From positions 1 to 64,000 of the forward strand of contig NZ_JAFBID010000020.1 of NCBI RefSeq assembly GCF_016811235.1: a stretch of 64,000 bases of DNA. The letters are read 5' to 3'. Origin of the DNA: Microvirga arabica. GTDB taxonomy: Bacteria; Pseudomonadota; Alphaproteobacteria; Rhizobiales; Beijerinckiaceae. Below, piece after piece: positions 11,308-22,272 of the stretch. How positions within the stretch are numbered: position 1 is the stretch's first letter; every line of letters starts with the position of its first letter. The notes under the pieces are model-generated. The model saw only the letters and a program-made list of their open reading frames with translations. It did no database searches and was not told where the DNA came from. The translations under genes and the position numbers were made by a program.

Positions 11308-12227
11308 TCCGTCCGGATGCGCGGGTCGATCAGCCCATAGGCGATATCGACCAGGAGGTTGATAAGAACGATGAACAGCGCCAGCACCGTGATGGTGCCC
11401 TGGAGCACCGGATAGTCGCGGTTGGAGATGGCATCGAACGCGAGCGTGCCCATGCCGGGCCAGTTGAATACCCGCTCGACGATCACGATGCCGCCGATGA
11501 GGCCGCCGAACTGCAGGCCGATATAGGTGACGAGCGGAATGGCCGAATTGCGCAGGGCATGCTTGTAGAGCACCACCCGGTCGCGCAGACCTTTGGAGCG
11601 CGCCACCATGATGTATTGCTGGGACAGGGTCTCCAGCATGGAGGTACGCACGAGGCGCACATTGGTGGCGGTGAGAATGACCGCCATGGTGAGCGCCGGC
11701 ATGACGAAGCTCTCAGGTCCTTCCATGCCGCTCGGCGGCAACAGCCCGAGCACGATGGAGAACAGCAGCACCAGCATGATGGCGAGCCAAAAATTCGGGA
11801 ACGACAGGCCGACCAGCGACAGGATGCGGATCAGCTGATCCGGCCAGCGGCCGCGATGCACGGCCGCGTAGATGCCGAGCGGCACCGACAGAATGATCGA
11901 CGCAATCAGAGAGGTGAAGGCCAGCAGGAGGGTCGCGGGCAGAGCGTTGGCGATCAGCAGGGACACCGGCGTACCGCCCATGAAGCTCTTGCCGAAATCT
12001 CCCCTCAGAATTCCTTTGAGAAAGCTGAGATACTGAACATAGAACGGTCGCTCGAGGCCCAGCGCCTGTCGGATGTTCTGTAGATCCTGCTCCGTGATGT
12101 TGCCGCCGCCGCCCATCAGAATCACGGCGGGGTCGCCCGACAATCTGATCGCAAAGGAGACGATCAGGGTTACCGCGAAGACCACGAAAACGGCCTGCAG
12201 CATTCTCTTGAGAATAAATCCCGCCAC
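11304..12227 (-). CDS. Peptide ABC transporter permease, DppB type
   Basis: 307 residues, inner membrane. It begins VAGFILKRMLQAVFVVFAVT, the typical first helix of DppB-like permeases. It contains GLERPFYVQYLSFL and the EAA loop VARSKGLRDRVVLYKHALRN, and ends DPRIRTE. The GTG at 12227 is preceded by AAGGA at 6 bases; an in-frame upstream start would add 12 residues without a ribosome site. The gene lies downstream of the binding-protein gene across a strong hairpin. Confidence 0.92.
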   Translation of the reverse strand: MAGFILKRMLQAVFVVFAVTLIVSFAIRLSGDPAVILMGGGGNITEQDLQNIRQALGLERPFYVQYLSFLKGILRGDFGKSFMGGTPVSLLIANALPATLLLAFTSLIASIILSVPLGIYAAVHRGRWPDQLIRILSLVGLSFPNFWLAIMLVLLFSIVLGLLPPSGMEGPESFVMPALTMAVILTATNVRLVRTSMLETLSQQYIMVARSKGLRDRVVLYKHALRNSAIPLVTYIGLQFGGLIGGIVIVERVFNWPGMGTLAFDAISNRDYPVLQGTITVLALFIVLINLLVDIAYGLIDPRIRTE

Positions 12228-12253
12228 GGAGGATCCTTCTTGCATCTTGGAAA

Positions 12254-12277
12254 AAGGCGCCACCTTGGTGGCGCCTT
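12254..12277 (-). terminator. Intra-operon terminator/attenuator between binding protein and permeases
   Basis: A perfect 11-bp stem (12254-12264 with 12267-12277) has a TT loop and is followed on the minus strand by TTTTT. It sits between the substrate-binding gene and the permeases, where partial termination or mRNA stabilisation usually keeps binding-protein levels high. Confidence 0.8.
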
Positions 12278-12302
12278 CTCGATAGTGAGAGTTGATCGGG
12301 CT

Positions 12303-13829
12303 TTACTCGACCGTCACATCGGTGAAGCGGAAGCGCAGATCCGCCGGCGGAACGAAGTTCTTCACCCGCTTGTTCACGCCTATCACGGTGTTCTGATTGT
12401 AAAGCGGGATTTCGAGTGCCTGATCGGCCACGTAGCGTGCGACCTCCTGCAGCACCTTCTCGCGCTCCTTCACGTCAAAGATCGTGCGCTGCTTCTCAAG
12501 AAGAGCATTCAGCTTAGGATCGTTGTCGTACGGGTTCCACTTCTCGCCCGAGTGATACATCAGGTAGGCATTGTTGTCGTAGTCGAAAGTCCAGCCGCCC
12601 CAGGCCTGATGCCAGGCCTCGCCGGTCTTACCGTTCGGGATGATATCGTTGAGCAGAACCGGAGGCTCGTGCGGCTGCAGAGCGGGCTTGAGGCCCAGCG
12701 CCTGGAAGTAGCCGGCCGCGGCCTGCGCCACCTCGCGGAAGGTCGCATCATTGCCGCGGAAGTCGATCCGCACCGGCGCACCGGCGGGAACCTTCGCCTG
12801 CTGCAGCATCTGCTTCGCTTTGGCGAGATCGAAGGGCAGCGGCTTCAGGGCGGGGTCGTTGCCGAAGGACAGCTCGGACTGGAAACTCGCGATCGGCTTG
12901 CCATGGCCGAGCAGAACCGCCTTGATGATCGCATCGCGATCAATGCCCATGATCAGCGCCTTGCGAACATTCACGTCCTTGGTGATCCCTTCCTTCGTAT
13001 TGAGGCGAAGCGAAACGACGGTCGGACCGGGAATGCTGACGAGGTTGAGATTCGGGCTCTTCTCGACCGTCGGCGTGAGGCCGAACGGAATAAGGGTCGC
13101 GATGTCGAGACGGCCGGACTGAAGCTCGGCCACCTGCGTGTTCGCTTCCGAGATGAAGCGGAGGACCACCCTATCCAGCTTCGGCGCACCATTCCAATGC
13201 TCAGGGGAGGCCTCGAGAGTCAGGCTGACCTTCGGCGAATACTCGACGAACTTGAACGGGCCAGTGCCGACCGGATTCATGTTGAAATGGGCGTCACCTT
13301 TTTCCTGAATGTATTTCGGCGGCACGATCACGCCGCCATAGCCGGCGAGCTTCGTCAGCAAGACCGGGTCAGGTTGTTTCATCATGAAATCGACCGTGTA
13401 GTCATCGACGATCTCCACCTTTGAGATAGAGGTGTAGTTCGACTGCTGCGGTCCCTTCTTACCCTCGTCGCCGAGCAGGCGGTCGAAGGTGAACTTCACG
13501 GCGCCTGCATTGAACGGCTCGCCGTTGTGGAACTTCACATTCTGACGCAGCTTGAAGCGGATGCGGCTGCCGTCGTCGAGAAACTCCCAGGATGTCGCCA
13601 AGCCCGGCTGCAGCTTCATGTCCGGACCGCGTGCGGTCAGGCCGTCGAAGAGGTTGTTGCCCGCAGCCGACCATGACACCAGGAAGGTGTCGATCGGGTC
13701 CCAGCTGCCGGGATCGATACTCGTCGCGACCGTGATCGTTCCGGCAGCTTGAGCGCCCGACGCCATCAGCGGCGCCAATGCGACAGCGGCCGTCAGACCG
13801 AGCGCTTTCAGTGCTTTTGAAAACTTCAT
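12303..13829 (-). CDS. Periplasmic peptide-binding protein (SBP family 5)
   Basis: 508 residues with a Sec signal peptide (MKFSKALKALGLTAAVALAP, cleavage near ASGAQAAG). The mature protein is a family 5 extracellular solute-binding protein. Markers include SWDPIDTFL near the mature start, TARGPDMKLQPGLATSWE and RIRFKLRQNVKFHNGEPFNA. The chosen ATG at 13829 is preceded by GGGAG; 22 further upstream codons are open but look non-coding. It delivers ligand to the permeases encoded downstream and lies 28 bases after the ATPase gene. Confidence 0.94.
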   Translation of the reverse strand: MKFSKALKALGLTAAVALAPLMASGAQAAGTITVATSIDPGSWDPIDTFLVSWSAAGNNLFDGLTARGPDMKLQPGLATSWEFLDDGSRIRFKLRQNVKFHNGEPFNAGAVKFTFDRLLGDEGKKGPQQSNYTSISKVEIVDDYTVDFMMKQPDPVLLTKLAGYGGVIVPPKYIQEKGDAHFNMNPVGTGPFKFVEYSPKVSLTLEASPEHWNGAPKLDRVVLRFISEANTQVAELQSGRLDIATLIPFGLTPTVEKSPNLNLVSIPGPTVVSLRLNTKEGITKDVNVRKALIMGIDRDAIIKAVLLGHGKPIASFQSELSFGNDPALKPLPFDLAKAKQMLQQAKVPAGAPVRIDFRGNDATFREVAQAAAGYFQALGLKPALQPHEPPVLLNDIIPNGKTGEAWHQAWGGWTFDYDNNAYLMYHSGEKWNPYDNDPKLNALLEKQRTIFDVKEREKVLQEVARYVADQALEIPLYNQNTVIGVNKRVKNFVPPADLRFRFTDVTVE

Positions 13830-13857
13830 CGTGTTATCTCCCTCTGGATAGTCTTTT

Positions 13858-15732
<1,875 letters not shown>

Positions 15733-15754
15733 CCATCCACGCTCTTGAGACAGC

Positions 15755-15781
15755 ACCGGCCTGAAAACCTATCAGGCCGGT
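15755..15781. promoter_or_regulatory. Perfect 10-bp inverted repeat in the ATPase leader
   Basis: ACCGGCCTGA at 15755-15764 pairs with TCAGGCCGGT at 15772-15781 around a 7-base spacer. There is no T-run on either side, so it is not a classical terminator. It could be an operator, an mRNA stabilising hairpin or part of the M29 gene's transcript end. Confidence 0.45.
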
Positions 15782-15900
15782 ACCTCTTTGATACCTGTAT
15801 CCATCACAGCCACGATACCGATACGTCAAGCACCGTTTGCGTCAGAGCAGGCAATTGCCTGGATCATAGATCCAGCACGGCGCGAAGTGCGAGTCATTTG

Positions 15901-17166
15901 TTACGATGTCACCCACTCGCCGCCGCGCATGAGCGGCTCGGCCCTGCCGTCCTGTGTGATACCATCCACATCCACCCGGTCGGAGCCGATCATCCAGTCG
16001 ATATGGATCAGGCTCTTGTTGGAGCCGTGGGACGCCAACTCCTCCTCGTTCATGCCGCCGCCGCCGCGGATGCACTTGCTATAGGCCTGGCCGAGCGCGA
16101 TGTGGCTTGAGGCGTTCTCGTCGAACAGGGTGTTGAAGAACAGAAGCCCGCTCTGCGAGATCGGCGAGGAATAGGGCACGAGGGCGACCTCGCCGAGACG
16201 GCGTGCGCCCTCATCGGTATCCAGCACCTTGTTCAGCACGGCCTCGCCCGTGCGCGCCTTGCTCTCGACGATGCGCCCGCCCTCGAACCGCACCTGAATG
16301 TCTTGGATCAGGGTGCCGTTGTAGGAAAGCGGCTTGGTGCTCGTCACGGTGCCGTCGACGCGGTCCTTGTGCGGGGTGGTGAACACCTCCTCAGTGGGGA
16401 TGTTGGCGTTGCAGACGAGACCGTTCTTCGCTGTCGTCGAGCCACCGTTCCATTCATGCCCGTCGGCCAGGCCGACGCGCAGGTCGGTGCCGGGGCCGCG
16501 GAAATGGAGCGCGGCATAGTTCTTCTCGTTCAGCATGCGCGTGCGGGTCTGCAGGGCGGCGTTGTGCTGTTCCCAGGCGGCTATCGGATCCGGCGTGTCG
16601 ACGCGGGACGCGGAGAAGATCGCCTGCCAAAGCTTGGCCAGGGCGACCTCGTCCGGATCGTTCGGGAACACGGTCTTAGCCCAGGCCGGTGTGGCGGCGG
16701 ACACGATGGTCCAGTTGATGTCGAAACCCGCGATCATGTTGAGGGCCGGCATATAGGCCTTGGAGCGGGCCCGGTTGGCGCGGGAGACCTTCTCCGGATC
16801 CTCCTTGGCAAGGAGCGACGGATCCTCGCCCACGATGGCAAGCCTGGCCGCACCCTTCTTGTAGGCCTCGGCCATGCCCTCGTAGAGCCAGGCCGGGGCC
16901 GTATCGAAGCTCTCGTCCCGCCCGTGGCGGAAGCGCATCAGTGTGCTCTCCTCGTCGGAAAAGATCGTGGTGACGAGGGACGCCCCGGCCTTATAGGCAT
17001 GCTCGGTGATACGCCGCACCAGGGCCACGGCATCGAGTGGCGCGGTCAGCACCAGCTCCTGCCCTGGCTTCAGCCCGAGCCCGACCCGAACGGCGACCTC
17101 CGCCAGACGGTCGAGAAGCTGGGCATGGGAGGCCGCATCGGGCAGATTCCGCACTTGTTCGTTCAT
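15901..17166 (-). CDS. M29 family aminopeptidase
   Basis: 421 residues of the thermophilic aminopeptidase family (AmpS/PepS/AmpT, peptidase M29), a metal-dependent exopeptidase of the cytoplasm. Seen are NIPTEEVFTTPH (metal-binding Glu), SSHIALGQAYS, and near the C-terminus SLIHIDWMIGS with further His/Asp ligands. The start is ATG at 17166. It lies 168 bases upstream of the peptide transporter ATPase on the same strand, so it probably belongs functionally to peptide utilisation. Confidence 0.93.
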   Translation of the reverse strand: MNEQVRNLPDAASHAQLLDRLAEVAVRVGLGLKPGQELVLTAPLDAVALVRRITEHAYKAGASLVTTIFSDEESTLMRFRHGRDESFDTAPAWLYEGMAEAYKKGAARLAIVGEDPSLLAKEDPEKVSRANRARSKAYMPALNMIAGFDINWTIVSAATPAWAKTVFPNDPDEVALAKLWQAIFSASRVDTPDPIAAWEQHNAALQTRTRMLNEKNYAALHFRGPGTDLRVGLADGHEWNGGSTTAKNGLVCNANIPTEEVFTTPHKDRVDGTVTSTKPLSYNGTLIQDIQVRFEGGRIVESKARTGEAVLNKVLDTDEGARRLGEVALVPYSSPISQSGLLFFNTLFDENASSHIALGQAYSKCIRGGGGMNEEELASHGSNKSLIHIDWMIGSDRVDVDGITQDGRAEPLMRGGEWVTS

Positions 17167-17233
17167 GATCCTAGTCTCTCAAGACTGAAAAAGATGGTTG
17201 GAGAGGCTACACGGCCCGGCCGTTCATGCAACC

Positions 17234-18355
17234 TCAAGGGCGCAGGTTTCGGATATTCTTCTGTCCCGCAACGCCGAGGGCCTCGGGATCGAATGCGATG
17301 CTCTTGATGATGGCGTGAACGGCAAGGCCGGACTTGAGGCCAAGCTCCTCGACGGACCTGCGGGTCACGCGGGCCACGACGGGATCCCCGCCGCAATCGA
17401 GCTGCACGTCCACGCTCGCTCGCCCGGCTTCGTCGATGGAGGAAATGAATCCCGGCAGCACATTGAGGGCGCTCAGGCCCTCGGGTGCCCTCAGCGACAG
17501 GATGATGTCGCGGGCGCGCAGGCGCACGCGCAGGCTCGTGCCGACGGGATGCGGCAGGCGCGGGACGCTTAAAGTACCGGCTCTGGCCTGCAGCTCCGTG
17601 AGCTCGTAGCGCTCGTCATGCCGCAACACGCGGGCTTCGATCAGTGCCCCGGCCTCGGTGAGGCCGCCCTGTTCGAAGAAATTCGTGTGCCGCAGCACTT
17701 CGGCGGCCGGTCCCGATGCCACGACCCGCCCCTCGGAGAGAACGACAACCGATGTGGCCAAGCGCGCGATCTCGGCCACGGAATGGCTGACGAGCACGAT
17801 GGGAACGCCGCCCTGGTCACGCAGACGCTCGATGTAAGGATAGATCTCGCTTTTTCGCGCGTCGTCGAGGGAGGCGAGCGGCTCATCCATCAGCAGGAGC
17901 TGGGGATCGGCGAGCAGCGCACGGCCGATGGCCACGCGCTGCTTCTCGCCGCCGGACAATGTCGACGGGCGGCGGTCGAGCAGATGGCCGATGCCGAGAA
18001 GCTCCACCACGTGATCGAAGCCCGCCTTCCGCTCGTTCCTCTGTGTGAACCAGCGGCCGAAGAGCAGGTTGTGCCGCACGCTGAGATGCGGAAAGAGCCG
18101 TCCCTCCTGGAATACATAGCCGATACGCCGCCGGTGCTTCGGCACGTCGATGCTCTTCTTCGTATCGACAAGCACTCGCCCCTGCACAGCGATGCGAGCA
18201 TGATCCGGCTGCACGAGGCCACTGACGGCATTCACGATGGTTGTTTTGCCGGAGCCTGACGGACCGAACAGCGCAGTGAGCTTTCCATCGGACTGAAAAC
18301 GTGCGTGCAGCGCGAACGCACCCTGCTGGTGACGGATGTCGACGTCGAGGATCAT
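17234..18355 (-). CDS. modC: Molybdate ABC transporter ATP-binding protein ModC
   Basis: 373 residues. The N-terminal ABC domain has FGPSGSGKTT, LSGGEKQRVAIGRAL, LLLMDEPLASLD and SHSVAEI (H-loop). The C-terminal TOBE/molybdate-binding domain runs from about residue 290 to the end. It energises ModB. The start ATG at 18355 overlaps the modB stop by one base (TGATG). The product ends RNLRP. Together with modB and modA it forms a tightly coupled modABC operon on the minus strand. Confidence 0.95.
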   Translation of the reverse strand: MILDVDIRHQQGAFALHARFQSDGKLTALFGPSGSGKTTIVNAVSGLVQPDHARIAVQGRVLVDTKKSIDVPKHRRRIGYVFQEGRLFPHLSVRHNLLFGRWFTQRNERKAGFDHVVELLGIGHLLDRRPSTLSGGEKQRVAIGRALLADPQLLLMDEPLASLDDARKSEIYPYIERLRDQGGVPIVLVSHSVAEIARLATSVVVLSEGRVVASGPAAEVLRHTNFFEQGGLTEAGALIEARVLRHDERYELTELQARAGTLSVPRLPHPVGTSLRVRLRARDIILSLRAPEGLSALNVLPGFISSIDEAGRASVDVQLDCGGDPVVARVTRRSVEELGLKSGLAVHAIIKSIAFDPEALGVAGQKNIRNLRP

Positions 18356-19047
18356 CAGGCGTGGACCCTGCGACGCGCGCGCCGCGCCAGCCACTCGGAG
18401 AGCCAGAGTGCACCGATGGAGATGACAATCGATACAAGCGTCAGCCGCATCGCACCGCCCTCGCCTCCCGGCACCTGGGTATAGGCATAGATCGCCGATG
18501 GAATGGTCTGCGTCTCGCCGGGGATGCTGGACACGAAGGTGATCGTCGCGCCAAATTCGCCCATCGCCTTGGCGAAGGACAACACCATGCCGGCGATGAT
18601 GCCGGGCAAGATGAGCGGCAGCGTCACCACGCCGAACACCCAGGCAGGATGCGCGCCGAGCGTGCCTGCCGCATCTTCAAGTTTGCGGTCGACAGATGCG
18701 ATGGACAACCGGATGGCGCGCACGAGCAGGGGAAAGCCCATGATGGCGCAGGCGAGCGCCGCGCCCGTCCAGCGAAACGAGAACACGATGCCGAATTGCT
18801 CGGCGAGAAAGGCCCCGATGGGGCCGCGCCGCCCGAAGCCGATGAGCAGGAACCAGCCGACCACGACAGGCGGCAGAACCAGCGGCAGATGCACAAGCAC
18901 GTCGAGCGCCTGCCGCCCCCAGAAGCGCCCGCGCTCCAGCAGGAACGCGATGGCAATGCCGGGAATGAGGCTTGCCGCCATCGCCACGAAGGCGACCTTC
19001 AGGCTCAGGCGAACGGCGGTCCATTCTTCAGGAGAAAGTCCCTCCAT
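18355..19047 (-). CDS. modB: Molybdate ABC transporter permease ModB
   Basis: About 230 residues with five predicted membrane segments. Typical ModB stretches are LPLVLPPVVVGWFLL, the EAA loop EDAAGTLGAHPAWVFGVVTL, and SFAKAMGEFGATITFVSSIP. The start is ATG 19047 (or GTG 19050), overlapping the modA stop. It forms the inner-membrane channel for molybdate. Confidence 0.95.
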   Translation of the reverse strand: MEGLSPEEWTAVRLSLKVAFVAMAASLIPGIAIAFLLERGRFWGRQALDVLVHLPLVLPPVVVGWFLLIGFGRRGPIGAFLAEQFGIVFSFRWTGAALACAIMGFPLLVRAIRLSIASVDRKLEDAAGTLGAHPAWVFGVVTLPLILPGIIAGMVLSFAKAMGEFGATITFVSSIPGETQTIPSAIYAYTQVPGGEGGAMRLTLVSIVISIGALWLSEWLARRARRRVHA

Positions 19048-19871
19048 CACGAGCCCGCTTTATTCAACAGGGTGAAGCCCTGTTTTTCGAAGAAGGGTTT
19101 GGCTTTGTCCGAGCGGAGAAAAGCCAGAAACTGCGCGGCATCGGGATTGGTCGCATCCTTCGTGAGCGCGGCCGGATAGACGATGGCTGGGTGGCTGCCT
19201 TCCGGAAACGTTCCGACGATGGTGACGTTCGCGTCGGATACGGCGTCGGTCTTGTACACGATCCCCAGGGGCGCCTCGCCACGGGAGGCGAGCAGAAGCG
19301 CTGCGCGCACGTTCTCGGTCTGAGCGACCTTGTCCCTCACGCCCGCCCATGCGCCGAGATGCTCGAGAGCCGCCTTGCCGTATTTGCCGGCCGGCACCGC
19401 ATTCACATGCCCCATGGCCAGGCGGTTGCTGCCAAGAGCGGCCGCGAGGTCGAGGCCCGGCTTGAGCTCGACCTGCACCGCGGAGTCCTTCGGCGCGATG
19501 AGCACAAGGGAATTGCCGAGGAGACTGACGCGGCTTTCAGGCCGGATCAGCCCCTTGGAAGCGGCATAATCCATCCAGTCGAGATCGGCGGAGAAGAAGA
19601 TGTCGGCCGGGGCTCCCGCTTCGATCTGCTTGGCCAGCGCATTGCTGGCGGCATAAGACACCACGGCTCGCCTGCCGCTGTCGCGCATCCAGGCGGCAGC
19701 GGCATCGTCGAGCGCGTTCTTCAGGCTGGCCGCGGCAAAGACAATCACGTCCCGGTTCTCGGCCGAGGCTTCACTGGGCACCACGAGGCTCGCCCAGACC
19801 AGCCCGATCAGGAGCACCCTGGCGAATGCGCCGACGACGAAGCCCGCTCGATGGATGATCCTGCCGTTCAA
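19047..19871 (-). CDS. modA: Molybdate-binding periplasmic protein ModA
   Basis: 274 residues with an N-terminal signal peptide (hydrophobic VLLIGLVWASLVV, cleavage near SEASAE). The mature part starts RDVIVFAAASLKNALDD, with the oxyanion-contacting serines of the family. It continues with AGAPADIFFSADLDWMDY and NAVPAGKYGKAALEHLG. The listed start is TTG at 19871 with CAAGG upstream; a downstream GTG at about residue 18 would shorten the signal peptide and is less likely. Confidence 0.93.
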   Translation of the reverse strand: MNGRIIHRAGFVVGAFARVLLIGLVWASLVVPSEASAENRDVIVFAAASLKNALDDAAAAWMRDSGRRAVVSYAASNALAKQIEAGAPADIFFSADLDWMDYAASKGLIRPESRVSLLGNSLVLIAPKDSAVQVELKPGLDLAAALGSNRLAMGHVNAVPAGKYGKAALEHLGAWAGVRDKVAQTENVRAALLLASRGEAPLGIVYKTDAVSDANVTIVGTFPEGSHPAIVYPAALTKDATNPDAAQFLAFLRSDKAKPFFEKQGFTLLNKAGS

Positions 19872-19922
19872 AGGAGAAGCCTTGCTTTTACCCGGAGCAT
19901 CCTAGCCGAGTAGGCTGGCTCT

Positions 19923-20564
19923 TCAAGCAGTGCGCCGCCGGGGAGACGGCTTCTTCACCAGAGAACGGAACAATCGGTAGCTCAGGAGCACGGCCACGAT
20001 GGCGGCATAGATCAGGGGCTCAAGCGGCCAGGACTTCACCACAAGGATGTAATGGAGCACCGCGCCGATGGCCGCCACATAGACCAGCTTGTGCAGCTTG
20101 GCCCAGGCCTGCCCGCCCATGCGCCGGATGGCGGCGTTGTTGGAGGTCACGGCGAGCGGCACGAGGATGACGAAGGTTGCCATGCCGATGGTGATGTAGG
20201 GTCGCTTGACGATGTCGGCCGCGATGGCTGCTCCATCCAAGCCCTGGTCGAGCACGAGATAGGTGATAAGGTGAAGAGCGGCATAATAGAACGCCAGCAG
20301 CCCGATGGCCCGGCGGTAGCGCAGCAGGTTGATGTTGAAGAGCTGCCGCAGCGGCGTGATCGCGAGCGTCGCGACGAGGAAGCGCAACGCCCAGAGGCCG
20401 AGCGCCTGTTCCAGATAGCGCATGGGATCGGCGCCGAGCTGATCCATGATGCCGGCATAGAACAGCCACACGGCCGGAACGAAGCCGATGATGTAGACGA
20501 GGATCTTCGGCACCTGCGGCAGGGCGAACCCCTTGGCGCCGGGCGCAGAGGCTCTTCCCGCCAT
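19923..20564 (-). CDS. msrQ: Heme-binding membrane subunit MsrQ
   Basis: 213 residues of the ferric reductase-like transmembrane family, passing electrons from the quinone pool to periplasmic MsrP. Several hydrophobic helices are visible (LVYIIGFVPAVWLFYAGI and others). Histidines fit heme ligation (AALHLITYLV, KLHKLVYVAAIGAVLHY). The ATG at 20564 overlaps the msrP stop by one base (TGATG). The upstream extension of the open frame is a shadow of msrP. Confidence 0.94.
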   Translation of the reverse strand: MAGRASAPGAKGFALPQVPKILVYIIGFVPAVWLFYAGIMDQLGADPMRYLEQALGLWALRFLVATLAITPLRQLFNINLLRYRRAIGLLAFYYAALHLITYLVLDQGLDGAAIAADIVKRPYITIGMATFVILVPLAVTSNNAAIRRMGGQAWAKLHKLVYVAAIGAVLHYILVVKSWPLEPLIYAAIVAVLLSYRLFRSLVKKPSPRRRTA

Positions 20565-21508
20565 CAATAGAGCTTCCGCAGGTCCATGCCGGTATAGAGG
20601 CTCGCCACCTGCTCGGCATAGCCGTTGAACATCAGCGTCGGCCGGCGTTTCACGAACAGACCGCCCTCGCCAATGCGCCGCTCGGTCGCCTGGCTCCAGC
20701 GCGGATGGTCCACGCTCGGGTTCACGTTGGCGTAGAAGCCGTACTCGCTCGGTGCCTGCTTGTTCCAGGAGGTCGGCGGCTGCTTGTCGACGAAGCTGAT
20801 GCGGGTGATCGACTTGATGCCCTTGAAGCCGTATTTCCACGGCACGACGAGACGGATGGGTGCGCCGTTCTGGTTCGGCAGCGTCTCGCCGTAGAGCCCG
20901 ACCGCCAGGATGGTGAGCGGGTTCATGGCCTCGTCCAGGCGCAGGCCCTCCACATAGGGCCATTCGAGCACCGGGAAGAGCGTGTCCATTCCCGGCATCT
21001 CCTCGGGCCGATAGGCCGTCTCGAACGCCACGTATTTCGCGCTTCCTAAGGGCTCCACGCGCTTGATGAGGTCGGCCAGCGGGAAGCCGACCCACGGAAT
21101 GACCATGGACCAGCCCTCGACGCAGCGCATGCGGTAGATGCGCTCCTCGAGCGCCGAGGATTTGATCAGGTCCTCGACCGCGAACTCGGCGGGCTTTCCG
21201 ACCATGCCGTCGACCTTGACGGTCCAGGGCGAGGTCTTGAGGGACTTGGCCTTGGCGGCCGGATCGTCCTTGCCGGTGCCGAACTCATAGAAGTTGTTGT
21301 AGCTCGTGACGTCCTCGCGGCTCGTCAGCTTCTCGTCAGTGGAAAACGGGCTCTTGCCTGCCTGCAGCGGCGCGGCTTCCAGGCCGCCCGGCAGGGCCGC
21401 CGCGAGTGCAAGCCCGGCCGCGCCCGTCATCCATTGGCGACGGTTAAGATAGACCTCCCGAGGCGTGATCTCGGAGGGCAGGATATCGGAAGGGCGGCGG
21501 ATCAGCAC
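20564..21508 (-). CDS. msrP: Periplasmic methionine sulfoxide reductase catalytic subunit MsrP
   Basis: 314-residue molybdopterin enzyme that repairs oxidised methionines in periplasmic proteins. The N-terminus has a Tat signal ([20 protein letters not shown]). The molybdenum-ligating cysteine lies in [15 protein letters not shown], and [13 protein letters not shown] is also typical. I choose the GTG at 21508 because GAGGTGA lies 5 bases upstream and the product [16 protein letters not shown] matches the usual N-terminus. In-frame starts at 21532 and 21547 lack a ribosome site. It is followed directly by msrQ, with the molybdate importer downstream. Confidence 0.95.
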   Translation of the reverse strand: MLIRRPSDILPSEITPREVYLNRRQWMTGAAGLALAAALPGGLEAAPLQAGKSPFSTDEKLTSREDVTSYNNFYEFGTGKDDPAAKAKSLKTSPWTVKVDGMVGKPAEFAVEDLIKSSALEERIYRMRCVEGWSMVIPWVGFPLADLIKRVEPLGSAKYVAFETAYRPEEMPGMDTLFPVLEWPYVEGLRLDEAMNPLTILAVGLYGETLPNQNGAPIRLVVPWKYGFKGIKSITRISFVDKQPPTSWNKQAPSEYGFYANVNPSVDHPRWSQATERRIGEGGLFVKRRPTLMFNGYAEQVASLYTGMDLRKLY

Positions 21509-21602
21509 GACATCACCTCGTTTGGAACCCATTGTGGATGGGTACACCCGAGAACGCCAGAGGTGCTCTCACGTTTCCGTTACAAGCTAACTGCGACGGC
21601 CC

Positions 21603-22271
21603 TCAGGGTGCGGCCTGTACAAACTTCTTCGTGATCTCGCGCGGATTTGTTACGGCCGTGCCCACAACAACTGCGTGAGCGCCGCGCCTGAACGCCTCCG
21701 CGACGAGGTCGGGCGTGTCGAAGCGCCCTTCCGCAACGATAGGAAGCGGCAGCTCGGCCACGAGGGCGGACAGGAGATCCAGATCGGGGCCGCCGGCTTT
21801 GCGGGAGGCTGTCCCCTCCGTGTAGCCGGCGAGCGTCGTCGCAACATAGGTGGTGCCGGCGGCATGGGCGGCCCGCCCCTCCTCCAGCGTGGCGATGTCG
21901 GCGAAGACCTCCCGGCCGAGTTCGCTGCGGATGCGTCCGATCAGAATCTCCACCGGTTCTCCGTCACGCGGGCGCGGCGTGGCATCGAGGCCGATGATGT
22001 CGGCACCGGCACCGGCGATCTCGGCAGCCTGAGCGAAGCCCGGCGTGATGTAGACCGGAAAGCGATCGGTCCAGACCTTGGCGATGCCGATGATCGGGAG
22101 TGCAGACACGGCGCGGATCGCCGCGATGTCGTCCGCGCCGTTAGCGCGGATGCCTCTCGCGCCGCCCTGCTCCGCTGCGCGCGCCATGGCGGCCATGTGG
22201 ACCGGCCCATGAAGCGGATTATCGGCGCGGGCTTGGCAGGAGACGACGAGCGCGCCCTTCGGGATCAGCAT
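21603..22271 (-). CDS. nanE: N-acetylmannosamine-6-phosphate 2-epimerase NanE
   Basis: 222-residue TIM-barrel enzyme interconverting ManNAc-6-P and GlcNAc-6-P in sialic acid or ManNAc breakdown. Seen are LVVSCQARADNPLHGP at the N-terminus, GARGIRANG, PIIGIAKVW, ADIIGLDAT, the catalytic-Lys/Glu region, and PIVAEGRFDTPD near the end. The ATG at 22271 begins one base after the permease stop, so it is the last gene of the sugar importer operon. No nanA, nanK or nagB is in the window. Confidence 0.93.
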   Translation of the reverse strand: MLIPKGALVVSCQARADNPLHGPVHMAAMARAAEQGGARGIRANGADDIAAIRAVSALPIIGIAKVWTDRFPVYITPGFAQAAEIAGAGADIIGLDATPRPRDGEPVEILIGRIRSELGREVFADIATLEEGRAAHAAGTTYVATTLAGYTEGTASRKAGGPDLDLLSALVAELPLPIVAEGRFDTPDLVAEAFRRGAHAVVVGTAVTNPREITKKFVQAAP

Positions 22272-22272
22272 G

